A program made the translations under genes and the position numbers. From Lamellibrachia columna (lineage: Eukaryota > Annelida > Polychaeta > Sabellida > Siboglinidae), in assembly GCA_963662155.1 (NCBI GenBank), contig OY759274.1:18316416-18380415 (forward strand): 64,000 nt of DNA. Direction: 5' to 3'. The notes under the pieces were generated by a model. It saw only the letters and a program-made list of their open reading frames with translations. It searched no databases and had not been told where the DNA came from. Below are positions 38,423 through 50,665 of the stretch, in pieces. The stretch's first letter is position 1. Each line of letters starts with the position of its first letter.

Positions 38423-39721
38423 AATAACAGGAATGGCTATGTTTTCTGTGAAATATATGTATTAAAACTCTTCATTTCTATATCGTAGTTTTGTACAAGC
38501 GGAAACACGACAAGCACAAACGGTAACAGCAAATACATTTAATCGTTTTACTCTTTTGGAAGACAAATATAATTTTCACGTGCAACTGTTTTAACTCAGG
38601 TATGTACCAACATTTACTCCATATTTGCAGAAATTAGTTATGAAATAAAAATATTATATGCATATGAGTTCTATCGGTAGCAGAGAAACATCGCAGGTAC
38701 CGCACTAACATAAGTGGTGATTGCAAGGGAAGAAGAATGCATTTGCTGAAAGGAAAACGTCAATGCAATTTTCTAATACATGAATAGACGCAACAACAGC
38801 CAGTACAACAACAAAATAGTCCATTGTTCTGCATGTGGACAATATCGACGTTCAAGTGACTTGCCGTGTCGATCGTTAAAACTGGAGACGTCGTTGTAAG
38901 ACGTATATATTAACTAGTATAGTGCACAACATTACTTGTGTTTCTTCGCAGAGATAACTTGATGTTGTGTATTACGACAACACACGCATGACTTAGACTT
39001 TGCACGCAGGTATGAGGACAATGTTTAATATACGATTTGACAGAAATGCGTCTCGGTTATTTGCCCCGGCTGCTCTAACGTGTTTCATTATATACTTGGG
39101 CCTACATTCAGCCACGGTGCATTTACTGCACGTAGACTATTATTTCGCATGCCCACCTCTTTTTTTTATTTTGGCAAAAAAATAATTCATCGGACATGTT
39201 ATGAGTTTATTGATTCACCTGTAGAGCACGTTAATTAGGTGATGTCACCATGTTGCTGTTGCGAAACTTCTAGGCAACTTTGTTCACCCCACTTTGTCTG
39301 TCTTTCGGAAGAGACACTAACAGCCGTTAGTGTTACGAGAAGCAACATATCCCACACGTAACTTGCTGTGGACTCCATCTCTCAACCATTTGAACAGTAG
39401 CAGAAGCGTCCATGATCAGTCAATTCTGTTAAATACCTCGCATGAGAACACGATTGAATGGATTGGTTCAACTTTGGATGATGTTTAGCCTCGACACCCG
39501 ACACGGACTAAAACGGTCTGTTCCTGCGCATGTGGGAAATATCAACATTCAAGCGACGTGTCATGGTGACCGTTGGAACCGTAGACACCATACAGGTTGT
39601 TTGTGCTATTGAAAAACACGCTTTTTTCATGAACATTCTATACTGCGAAAACACACGAACAATCCGCTTGTGCACGCATATGTAGGGACAATATGTATCA
39701 TAACGGTGTCTCATGGATATG

Positions 39722-40075
39722 CCCTCGTTCAGATGGCGCCATCAAAAAAGTCCTACAATAAAAACCATCGTTTGAAGTTTTCTTACGCAACTCGCAATTA
39801 TTTTCACTCATGGACACAATGAACTAAAAGCCGAAAGCAATTTAATCTAAATAATGACAAAAAGCATGTGTCGTCCATCGCGTTTTTCCTTTCTAGAGAA
39901 ACACGTCACATCATACATTATGTTGCGTGCAAACGCCTGGACGTCCGAGCAGGTGTGAGCACGCTATATATCTATGTCCCCGCTGACAGTGTCGGCGCCT
40001 TTGTAATGATGCACTTTCTGCACGTTTCAAACATAGTAGATATGTTTTTACAGTTTACAATAATGTATCAGATAT
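39722..40075 (+). repeat. Recurrent block with candidate 56-nt exon (copy 4)
   Basis: The acceptor is TTTTTCCTTTCTAG and the donor CAG/GTGTGA. The end of the block has TTTCAAACATAGTAGATATG, shared with unit 3 but not with 10.5 kb. Confidence 0.35.
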
Positions 40076-40823
40076 ATGCATAGGCCATAATACCATTTAA
40101 TTGCTAAGTGATATAGTTACATATGTACAACATGTCCCAACATCCAATACAAGAGAAAATTTTTATTCCTGCGGATGTGGACAATATCAATATTCAATGG
40201 ACGTGCAATGTCAACACCACACCAAAATTATTTATTGAACTATAAATAGTCCATTACAAAATGAAGTAGTCGGCCCACGACGCAACCAGAATCGTAACTA
40301 GAATCGAGACCAGAATATAAAATCATAATAAACTTACTCAGAATGTTACAGAGATTGTAAATCCGTATATGATTGAATGATTCACGTAAATCGTCACGAG
40401 ATTTTAATTTGCTACACACAATGTTCATACTTTGTGAATCGCATTATGATGTTAGTATTGTCCAACGATTGATAAAACCAAGGAATGTGGCTAACTATGT
40501 CATTGTTTCAATTAATAATTAAGTGGAAAAAATCAAGAACAGGAGGAATCGTATTTGTTTTTATGCTTCCAAAAAGCGTTGCCACTGCAGTAGCAGAGAA
40601 CAAAACGCAATGACTCCTCTGTGGATTTTCGGGCTGGTGGATGGAGTTCTACACCACATAATGTGAAGTTAGCCTCTTCTTTACGAAGACAAATTTGTAG
40701 GACGACACATGTTTTGTGTCGTAAATTATCTTAAATGTTATGCCTTGTCTGTGAGTCAAAGGAAGCGACATCGCGCATCGCTGAAGTGTTAGAATTGATG
40801 TCTGCGCACGCACATAAACAGGT

Positions 40824-41022
40824 TTTTCAATCGTCTGTGTCTTCGTTTTTACGTTTCATGTACGTAGGAAAGCTCAAAACGCCATTCGTTTACTGAAACA
40901 TCAGTGTTTCTTAGACATGTTTTTCAATCGTCTGTGTCTTCGTTTTTACGTTTCATGTACGTAGGAAAGCTCAAAAAGCCATTCGTTTACTCAAACATCA
41001 GTGTTTCTTATACATGTTTGTC
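40824..41022. repeat. 97-bp tandem repeat, two copies
   Basis: Same unit as 15695-16182, followed by (GGGA)n. Confidence 0.9.
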
Positions 41023-41035
41023 TTGCTACAAACAG

Positions 41036-41121
41036 GGAGGGAGGGAGGGAGGGAGGGAGGGAGGGAGGGAGGGAGGGAGGGAGGGAGGGAGGGAGGGAGG
41101 GAGGGAGGGAGGGAGGGAGGT
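41036..41121. repeat. (GGGA)n microsatellite
   Basis: Pure GGGA tetranucleotides. Confidence 0.98.
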
Positions 41122-41190
41122 CTAAAATTATTGATGGACATAATATAAATGTTGAATAAAGAAACACTCAACTGTTATTAATACAACGCT

Positions 41191-41653
41191 TCAAAACGTC
41201 ACCCGCTGTAGTACGCGACAGCCGTCCCTCTCCGGATTGAAATACTCAATGGCAAGTTGACGTTCGGTAGCAAATGTAGCACATAGCCGAAGAGTCGCCT
41301 CCGGGCTCATCGGACCAACCGGCTGATCGGCCGGCGCTGTCACCGACGACACACAATTTTTGTATTTATCATCTGTGGGTAGTGGACGCCAGTGGTCTGA
41401 CGCAATTGGCGACGGTGATATGAGTCCAGCAGGGCACGCCCCAAAGACACGCTCCAAATACCCATGTTGTAGGTTAGCACAGGCAGCACAAACGATGCGT
41501 AAAGATTTCAAACTGATATGAGTTAATTTGAACCTCACTGTTCACATATAACAAAGTACGACACTTCCGAGATACTTACGGAATGCGACTCAGCTTTAGG
41601 TGGTAATGTTTTTTAATATTGTTTAGCTCGACATGAAATACCTGGTGTGCCAT
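41191..41653 (-). CDS. Gene B copy 5: candidate two-exon gene, 131 aa
   Basis: Exon 1 is 41653-41580 with donor CC/GTAAGTATC, the intron is 67 nt, and exon 2 is 41512-41191. It has the same lengths and frame as copy 3, so the product is 131 aa. It differs from copy 3 by a handful of residues, including an NC for TR change in the middle. The two intact copies lie in different units, which argues for maintenance since the duplication. Family and function are unknown. Confidence 0.4.
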
Positions 41654-42211
41654 CCTCGCTGTATAGATTACGATGTCAGGAGAACATACGCAATAATGTT
41701 TTCTAAGCAAAACACAAAATGCTCAACAATATGCATATTGCATATATATGTATGGTAAATCCGTATATGATTGAATGATTTACGTCAATCGTTACGAGAT
41801 TTTAATTTGCTATACACAATGTTCATACTTTGTGAATCGCATTATGATGTTCCTATTGTCCAACAATTGATAAAACCAAGGAATGTGGCTAACTATGTCA
41901 TTGTTTCAATTAATAATTAAGTGGAAAAAATCAAGAACAGGAGGAATCGTATTTGTTTTTATGCTTCCAAAAAGCCACTACAGTAGCAGAGAACAAAACG
42001 CAATGACTCCTCTGTGGATTTTCGGGCTGATGGATGGAGTTCTACACCACACAATGTGAAGTTAGCCTGTTCTTTACGAAGACAAATTTGTAGGACGACA
42101 CATGTTTTGTGTCTTAAATGATCTGAAATGTTATGCCTTGTCTGTGAGTCAAAGGAAGCGACATCGCGCATCGCTGAAGTGTTAGAATTGATGTCTGCGC
42201 ACGCACATAAA

Positions 42212-42512
42212 CAGGTTTTTCAATCGTCTGTGTCTTCGTTTTTACGTTTAAAGTACGTAGGAAAGCTCAAAACGCCATTCGTTTACTCAAACATCAGTGT
42301 TTCTTATACATGTTTTTCAATCGTCTGTGTCTTCGTTTTTGCGTTTCATGTACGTAGGAAAGCTCAAAAGCCATTCGTTTTCTCAAACATCAGTGTTTCT
42401 TATGCATGTTGTTTTTCAATCGTCTATGTCTTCGTTTTTACGTTTCATGTACGTAGGAAAGCTCAAAACGCCATTCGTTTACTCAAACATCAGTGTTTCT
42501 TATACATGTCTG
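42212..42512. repeat. 97-bp tandem repeat, three copies
   Basis: Same unit as at 6671 and 15695. The third copy has small indels. Confidence 0.9.
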
Positions 42513-42534
42513 TCGTGCCACAAACAGGCGGACA

Positions 42535-42930
42535 TGAATTTTATTTAGCAACTCCCTCTTCTCGAGAGACGCTAGGCAGTCAAAGTGCTCCACTTGGATT
42601 GGGGAACAGCTGGCATCCTGACGTCGCTCCATCATCTGATGACCACCAGTTGACATCTTTCGACGGTCTGACGCCCGTTAATCTCTCTCTGACCTCTTCC
42701 TTGGACATATATAATTACTCCATTGATTGTCCAATATATCTAGTTTCGAATACGTCGATGTTCTTGTCTTGGCTTCGTATGGGATACCATGTTTCGCATC
42801 CGTACTGCAGGGTTGGTAGAACGTTTGAGCTGTGCCGAATTTTGACGTCATGCTAAATTTCTTGCCATTTCAAATTGTCCCTGAACTGATTGAAGGCTGC
42901 TGACGCACACTTTCCCTAATTTGCAGTTAC
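42535..42930 (-). mobile_element. LINE relic (empty-site paralogue of the gypsy insertion)
   Basis: Paralogous to 7045-7437. Reads TTCCTTGGACATATATAATT without interruption at 42696-42715, the preinsertion form of the gypsy target. Confidence 0.65.
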
Positions 42931-43087
42931 GCAATTAACTATATATGTGCTTAGAAACAACCGTATTAATAAGGAATGTAAACTTTTAATAAACAATCAA
43001 TGTCCATCGAATTAGTGACAACTTGCTCAAACGACGCCGTAGCTTAGAATATGTTAATGGTACAAACTGTACTTGTCAATGGTGTAT

Positions 43088-43222
43088 GCTTAGTGTTACG
43101 CGTAATGACAGCGTTGCTTACTTAGTGTTGCGCGCAATGACAGCGTTGCTTACTTAGTGTTACGCGCAATGACAGCGTTGCTTACTTAGTGTTACGCGCA
43201 ATGACAGCGTTGCTTACTTTCT
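43088..43222. repeat. 32-bp minisatellite, four copies
   Basis: Same unit as 20975-21562, contracted. Confidence 0.95.
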
Positions 43223-43369
43223 TAAAAATCTTACTTACTAAAGTCGCAACTATATATTTTAGTTACAAATAAGCTGTTACAATTATATTTCCTATAATGT
43301 TATTGTTTTCTTCAATTGAGCACACACTTTAAAAGCACAGTGACGAGGTATCCTTAGCATCATAGATAC

Positions 43370-43969
43370 CACAAAGCATCATACTTCGAATTAACTGAAA
43401 CTTCTACACGTACACTCGCACACTTGCACACAAGCACGTACGAGCATTCTGCTAGATAGCGAAGTGATTCGCCCGTGAATTGTACGAGACGGTGGCGGAG
43501 AAGCACAACTAATTGGACGAGGCCGGTTAGTTGTACTACTCTATCAGCTGTCGAGTACGGTTTGCTGCAAGGTGCAGCGAAGTGGAACGTGAATGTCCCA
43601 GCGGTAATGGAGGCCCCACAGAGGATGCCTGGCAGAGCAGTTTGTTGGCGGGTTTGTTGGGTCGACGTAGACATCACTGCAGGTGCCAATGATAGGGACC
43701 TTCACAGCATCGTCGGCCGTGGTTGGATGTATAGCTGCCGCTGTGTTTTTGTCACTTGCACGCAACAAGACGGACGCCATCCCGTGTTTTTGTTTAACCT
43801 CGGCATTGTATACGATCTGGTTGATGACATGTCTTTGTGGCCACTGAGGTGAGCAGTAGCTTGTGTTTCTCCGTGATCCAGGAGCTGGTTTATGGCAGCC
43901 CGATAGGGCCACAAACGCGGTAAACGTTACGCGTTGAATTATATCTGAACGCGTTGAGTTATCAACCAA
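43370..43969. repeat. Conserved block D (copy 2)
   Basis: See 22866-23330. The minus-strand frames stay open, and a 30-bp insertion at about 43505-43535 keeps one of them in phase. Confidence 0.25.
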
Positions 43970-43992
43970 TGCTTTCTCGGAGAAAACTAGCG

Positions 43993-44098
43993 CGCTGAGT
44001 TATCAGCCCACGAGGGTTCGAAGAAATGAACGTTGGTGTTTCGAAAACTGGCTCGTGGAGCATAGGGGGTCAATGCCAGTCTGGACTAGACAGTGTAA
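43993..44098. repeat. Single-copy form of the 113-bp repeat
   Basis: One diverged copy, with the left flank TTTCTCGGAGAAAA and right flank AACGGGGTTGACAATAAA as in unit 1. Confidence 0.9.
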
Positions 44099-44988
44099 CG
44101 GGGTTGACAATAAAACCTAGATGGGTCCATTAGTATAGTAGGTACTGCTTCTAAAACATTTCCATTATATATATTAGGTCATCCTACCGGCGTACTTGTA
44201 TTGTCAGTTTGCCGGGTTCGAACAATGATATGGGTTCGGTTTACTAACGCCCGATATCCAGTGTTCGCTTTCCAAAAATTCAAATATCCTGTGGAGACTG
44301 GTCGACCCATACTGACAAGCGGACAATTTTTCATTTCTTGCATACCAACTAAATAAATAATACTGTAAATTACCGCCTTTTTTTCATGATACGTAACTAA
44401 ATTTAACATTCATTGTTTCGCAATCTGGTGAATAGCTAAATGAGTCATCATTGATTGACAATTTGACGCGTTAATTTCTTCGAGTCCTCACTGGTTGATA
44501 ACTGGACATGTTAAGATATTTTTTAGACGCGTGACGTTTACCGCGTTTATGTTCCTATCGGCCTGACCTACTGATTTATCATGTTACGACTCACGGCGCG
44601 ATTTGTGTTGTTGTCTGCTGTGTCCACTGCCTAGCACAATCCGGACACCATGCATACATACACGCGTACGTACATACATATATACATACATACCTACATA
44701 CATATATACATACGTACATACTTCCGACTACTTGGACTTGGTGCAGCGACTTGAATTTGGTGTAGATCATTTACAGAAAAACGCGGTATATCAAATAGAA
44801 TAAGTATTACTATTGAATATATATTATACACAAACGTATTGTAGACATATATTAGGAAACAGGTTTTGTTAATTATTAGTCAGAGGGAGTATTTTAGAGT
44901 AAGTTAGTTTCGGATTCTGTCAGGGAATTCAGCGAGCGATAATAGGGTTGTTTACTATTCGAAAATTGAGAGAGCATAGTGAATAGAT

Positions 44989-45834
44989 TTAACAAGATTT
45001 AACAAGATTTGCCATCCAAGCCAAAGGCCCAGATGGCAAGTGGACAAGGAAGCCATTGGCTTATCGAGAGTCCAACAATGTTCATCTACTTATAACCCGC
45101 CCTCCTGAGATATGTGTCAACCTTGTTTTTAAACATATTCACGCTGCTAGCAGTTACACAATCTGTAGACAATTTGTTCCATACATTTACTAATTTTACC
45201 TCATGTCCTCTAGTTCTGCTATCCTTCTTGAGTGAGAAAAACACATTTCTATCAATATTTTCATACCCATTCAATATCCTAAAAACTTCAATCTGATCTC
45301 CTCTTAACCTCCTTGTCTCTAGAGTTGTTAAACCACATTCCTTCAGGCGTTCTTTATAACTAAGGTCTCTCAGTTCTGGAATCATTTTAGTTGCTCTCCT
45401 TTGTATGCGTTCAAGCGTATCTATATCCTTCTTACGATATGGTCTCCATGCTTGTATACATTATTCTAAATGAAGTCTAACTATTGCTTTATAAAGAGGT
45501 ATAATTAACTTTTTTCCCTTGTATGTTATGTTTCTTCTAATCAATCCAAGAATTTGATTACCCTTTGAAGCTGCAATACCACACTGCTCTGAAACTTTCA
45601 TATCAACGCTTATTGTAACTTGTAAGTCCTTTTCTTTTACTAGTACCCAGAACAGTATCTCCCATTTTATAGTTTACATCCAAGTTCCCATGTCCTGTAT
45701 GTAGGCATTTACATTTCCCAAAATTGAACAACATCTGCCATTTCTCAGACCATTTCACTAATCTGTCTAGATCGTTTTGTAAATGTTGTTTATCACCATC
45801 AGTATTAACCTTTCTAAATAGTTTGCATTGGCTA
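44989..45834 (-). mobile_element. 5'-truncated CR1 fragment, inverted
   Basis: Matches 49430-50317 of the long CR1 in reverse orientation at high identity, with about 60-80 bp missing at the C-terminal coding part. The tail appears as AACAAGATTTAACAAGATTT at 44996. It ends inside the reverse-transcriptase region. Confidence 0.85.
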
Positions 45835-46129
45835 ATATATATATAAGATAAAGTGATCTATTTACTTAAATTACATACATAAGGTAATATCTGACATAGT
45901 GGTAGTAAACGTTTTCGGTAAAAAGGAATTAACAGCAGGATTTTAGCGTAAATTAGTACACACTGAATTCGTTGTTTTGTTACACAGTGTTCTCCGTATT
46001 CGCTAGGTATCAGGTTTTTTTTCTCATGCGAGGTTAATAGAAGACACAGTTAGCAAGTATATTAGACTTTTGATCACAAAAACAGCCTTATTCAAGGCTA
46101 ACGTTGCAAACTAATTAAAACTAAATTGT

Positions 46130-47301
46130 ATGATGGCGCCGTGCAAACGGCAGTTAAAGGCCACAAGGCACTTAATTTGTGGCAGTTGCAGTAACTGGGT
46201 GGACTTCGTCAAGTCTGGGTGCGAGAAGTCCTGGGCTGAGGTCCAGGCAGATAGTTTTAGTTTTGAGTGTAGGGGGTGTACGAAGATGAAGGAACTAGAG
46301 GTGGAGTTGGAAGAGCTGAGGCTGCTCGTTGTGGCAATGGTGGGAAGGGAACAGGGGGGTTGTGCCAGTAGTTCCGGTGGGGGAACAGTAGATGATAAAG
46401 TGGGGAAAGACACAAGAGATGCTAGGGAGAGCTCACCGCAGCCTGGAAGGAAGCTGAGAGGAGGGAAGGTGACAGGTCGTAGGGAGACAGGACGTAAGGA
46501 GACGGGAAGGAAAGGAACGGGAGGGAAGACAACCGGAGCGAAGGAGAGGGGAGTAGGGGAGACAGGAGGGAAGGAGAAGGGAGTGGGGGAGACAGGAGGG
46601 AAGGAGAAGGGAGTGGGGGAGACGGGAGGGAAAACAACCGGAGTGAAGGAGAGGGAAGTGGGAGAGACAAAAGCAAAGGAGTGGGAAGTGGGGATACAGG
46701 AGCGAAGGAGACAGGAGGGAAGGGGTCAGGACAGAATGTGATGGAGGGGATCGAACGGAAGAGTTATTCTGCAGCAGTGATAGAGGGGGTGAGGAAGAGA
46801 GCGAGGGTGTTTGTGGGGGATTAGATAGTTAGGAAGACCGACAGAGTCTTAAACAAGGGAGATGATGTGGTGGTCTGCTTGCCTGGAGCCAAAATAGAGG
46901 CGATAACTGAGAGGGTAAAAAACATCGTAGGCTCGGGTAAGGGTGGATCTGTTTTAGTACACGTAGGGACAAATAACGTAGAGAGGGAGGGTACAACTGC
47001 CATAGTTAGGAAATATAGGCAATTGGTCAGAACACTAAAACAGACGCGGGTTGAGCATTTAATACTGTCAGGGATTTTACCTGTAATGGGCAGGAGGGGT
47101 CACAAATATCGAAATTGTCGGGGAATGGCAATTAACATGTTAGTCCAGAAGTTATGTAGGGAAGAGGAAGTTGGATTTGTGGATTTATGGGGAAGTTTTG
47201 TTGGGAGGGCTGATATGTACATGAAGGATGGGCTTCATTTAAGTGGACAGGGGGCGGCAGTATTCGCGGACAAACTTTCAGCAGCAGTAGATAGTGACTA
47301 G
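46130..47301 (+). pseudogene. CR1 ORF1: zinc-finger-like plus SGNH esterase, disrupted
   Basis: The N-terminal part from ATG 46130 has a cysteine cluster (C-x2-C, C, C-x2-C within about 40 residues) like the PHD-type finger of some CR1 ORF1 proteins. A short coiled coil and a degenerate GGKETG-type repeat region follow. A 1- or 2-nt indel near 46677-46690 shifts the frame. Downstream is an SGNH hydrolase domain: VFVGD, then HVGTNN and the catalytic DGLHLS. The codon after GD, where the nucleophile serine belongs, is TAG (46824-46826). From 46867 to the stop at 47301 the frame is open. The fragments at 31741 and 53537 are from the same family. Confidence 0.8.
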
Positions 47302-47348
47302 GGTACAATGACAAATATTTTTGGAAGTAAACATTCTTTAAACTAGAA

Positions 47349-50223
47349 GTGCAGGGGGGTTACCTAGAGGTGTCTCAAGCAGAACAAGAGGCCACTAGCA
47401 CAGATAAACCAATATCAAATCATCCGAAAAACATCTCTGAAAAAGGTTATAGATGCGTATGTTTAAATGCAAGGAGCATAGTAAATAAGAAAAACGAATT
47501 AAACATTATGGTAGAAGATATTGACCCTCACATAATTGGTATAACTGAATCATGGGCCAACATAGATATAACAGATTCTGAATTAGGACTGACAGGATAT
47601 GTAATGTTTAGGAAAGATCGAATAGGAAGAAGGGGCGGGGGAGTTATTTTATATGTTAAAGAATCTATTCAGGCTTATGAAATAAAACTAGAAAGGGAAG
47701 CAGATTGCGATGAAGCTGTTTGTTGCAAAATTGTTTCAGGAAATTCAAAATTAACTATTGGATTAGTTTACCGAAGTCCAAACATAAACGAAGAGGACAA
47801 CACAAAAATAAAAACGCTATAAAGGAAGTTAGTAAAGGGGAATGTATCATAATGGGAGATTTTAACCATGGACACATACAATGGAATTCTCTAGAGAGCA
47901 CAGGGATTGAGGACCAACAATTTCTATTTTTAATCCAGGATAGCTTTCTTACTCAGCACGTACTAGAACCAACCAGGGGAGAAAATGTATTAGATATAGT
48001 TTTCAGTCATCACAAAAAGAATTAGTGGACAATGTAAAAATATTTGAACCATTGGGTAATAGTGACCATAATCAAATACATTTTGACATCAATGTAAAAT
48101 CAGAAAGTAAAAATAAGAAAACGTACAAGAGAAACTTCCACAAAGGTAACTACAAAGATATGAGAAAATACTTAGCAAAGCTAGATTGGAATAACATGCT
48201 GATGAATAAGACCGCAATTGAATGTTGGAATATTCTAAAATATGAAATTGAGAGTATCATCGATAAATTTGTTCCCTTCCAAAAACAAGGAAAACGGTGT
48301 AGAAAGAAACACTTGTCAAAAGAGGCTATTAGAAAAATAATGCTAAAACAAACTATGTGGAGGGTTTATAGGCGTACCAGAAAGGACGAAGACTATGCAA
48401 AATACAAAGAGGCACTTAATGCAGCTACAACTGAAATCAGACAATCTAAAAGAAGCTATGAGCAAAAACTAGCATGTAACATAAAAAATGACGGCAAGAG
48501 TTTTTATGCATATGTCAGGAGTAAACAAAACGTACAAGACAAGGTTGGACCTCTAGAAGACAGTGCTGGAAATATAATATCACAGGGGTTTTTAATGGCG
48601 GAAGACCTAAATGGTTACTTCAGTTCAGTGTTTACCAAAGAAGATATTAGTTCATTACCAGTTGCTGATGCTAAATTTCAGGGGGCTAAATCTGACTATT
48701 TAGGTCTGTTAGTTGTAACTCCAGAATTGGTAGCTAAGAAAATAAATGCAATGAAGGATAACAAATCACCGGGAGTGGATGGGATTCCTCCAAAATTACT
48801 AATGGAAACAGTAGAACAAATCAGTATACCACTTGCAAGAGTATTCAACTTGTCATTAAAAGAGGGAGTTGTTCCGTTTGAATGGAAAGAAGCAAACATC
48901 ATACCATTATTTAAAAAGGGTTCGAGAAATAAGTCAGAGAATTACAGACCAGTGAATTTAACGTCAGTAATTTGTAAATTATTAGAAAGGTTAATTAAAG
49001 ACCATATGGTGGAATTCCTCGTTATGCATAAATTATTAAATTCATCTCAACATGGATTCCTTAAAGCGAGGTCATGCTTAACAAATATGTTATGTTTTTT
49101 GGAAGAAATCACTAAGTGGATAGACGTGGGATCGCCAGTAGATATTATCTACTTAGATTTTCAGAAAGCTTTTGACAAAGTGCCACATCAAAGATTACTA
49201 CTTAAATTAAAAGCCCATGGTATCGGGGATAGCATAACTGACTGGATAGTACAATGGCTGACTGACAGAAGACAACGAGTTGTAGTAGATGGAGAAGTTT
49301 CAAATTGGAAATCGGTTTTGAGTGGGGTACCTCAAGGATCAGTATTAGGACCTATATTATTCTTAATTTATATCAATGACTTGGACGACAGTATAACAAG
49401 TAACGTACTGAAATTTGCGGATGACACAAAACTGTTTAGAAAGGTTAATACTGATGGTGATAAACAACATTTACAAAACGATCTAGACAGATTAGTGAAA
49501 TGGTCTGAGAAATGGCAGATGTTGTTAAATTTTGGGAAATGTAAATGCCTACATACAGGACATAGGAACTTGAATGTAAACTATAAAATGGGAGATACTG
49601 TTCTGGGTACTACTGTAAAAGAAAAGGACTTAGGAGTTACAATAAGCGCTGATATGAAAGTTTCAGAGCAGTGTGGTATTGCAGCTTCAAAGGGTAATCA
49701 AATTCTTGGATTGATTAGAAGAAACATAACATACAAGGGAAAAAAGTTAATTATACCTCTTTATAAAGCAATAGTTAGACCTCATTTAGAATACTGTATA
49801 CAAGCATGGAGACCATATCGTAAGAAGGATATAGATACGCTTGAACGCATACAAAGGAGAGCAACTAAAATGATTCCAGAACTGAGAGACCTTAGTTATG
49901 AAGAACGCCTGAAAGAATGTGGTTTAACAACCCTAGAGACAAGGAGGTTAAGAGGAGATCAGATTGAAGTTTTTAAGATATTGAATGGGTATGAAAATAT
50001 TGATAGAAATATGTTTTTCTCACTCAAGAAGGATAGCAGAACTAGAGGACATGAGGTAAAATTAGTAAAGGATCAATGTAGATTGGACATCAGGAAGCAC
50101 TCGTTCTCACAGAGGACAATAAATGAATGGAACAAATTGTCTACAGATTGTGTAACTGCTAGCAGCGTGAATATGTTTAAAAACAAGGTTGACACATATC
50201 TCAGGAGGGCGGGTTATAAGTAG
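47349..50223 (+). pseudogene. CR1 ORF2: endonuclease-reverse transcriptase, two frameshifts
   Basis: The apurinic-type endonuclease has CLNARSI, ITESW, GDFNHGHIQW and GNSDHNQI. The reverse transcriptase has NYRPVNLTSV, FQKAFDKVPH, SGVPQGSVLGPILF and the catalytic FADDTKLF, and the protein ends DTYLRRAGYK. Two single-base deletions break it: one in the A run at about 47811 and one in the T run at about 48001. The last 732 codons (48025-50223) are open. Without the breaks the order would be a normal single ORF2. The copy is unlikely to be autonomous. Confidence 0.92.
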
Positions 50224-50317
50224 ATGAACATTGTTGGACTCTCGATAAGCCAATGGCTTCCTTGTCCGCTTGCCATCTGGGCCTTTGGCTTGGATGGCAA
50301 ATCTTGTTAAATCTTGT

Positions 50318-50518
50318 ACATACATAAATACATACATACGTACATACTTACATATATACATACGTACATAATGACATATTTACAAACGAACATACATACA
50401 TTCATACATACATACTTACATTAAAAAAAGTACGTACATATGTACATCAGTACACACGTACATACTTAGCTACATACGTACATACATATGTATGTATATT
50501 ATATATATTTATATATAA

Positions 50519-50549
<31 letters not shown>

Positions 50550-50665
50550 CATACATATATACATACACGTACACATGCATGCATACGTACACACATAAAT
50601 ATATTCATACATACATTCATAAACACCTACATACATACGAACGTACGTACGTACGTACGTATATA
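50318..50665. repeat. Degenerate (TACA)n/(TA)n tract flanking the CR1 3' end
   Basis: ACATACAT-type words with GTAC interruptions and a short (TA)n. It probably represents the expanded target. Confidence 0.85.

Larger units (their letters stand above)
44730..50317 (+). mobile_element. Long CR1 LINE insertion with nested inverted CR1 fragment
   Basis: This is unit-2 specific: unit 1 runs from TACACGCGGACGTACATACA directly into the CACCC satellite at the matching site. The 3' end at 50317 has the tail GGCAAATCTTGTTAAATCTT. ORF1 and ORF2 are recognisable but broken. The 5' part (44730-44988, 45835-46110) is probably leader sequence split by a second, minus-strand CR1. The true 5' end is uncertain, and I see no clear target-site duplication because the target is TACA repeat. 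Confidence 0.75.

Noticed and set aside
39012..39185. 57-codon plus-strand frame with hydrophobic stretch in unit 2
   Set aside because: Absent from unit 1 at the matching place, with no promoter, splice or similarity support.
46422..46676. Minus-strand LPSPSLL-type frame opposite CR1 ORF1
   Set aside because: Antisense of a purine-rich degenerate repeat in ORF1.
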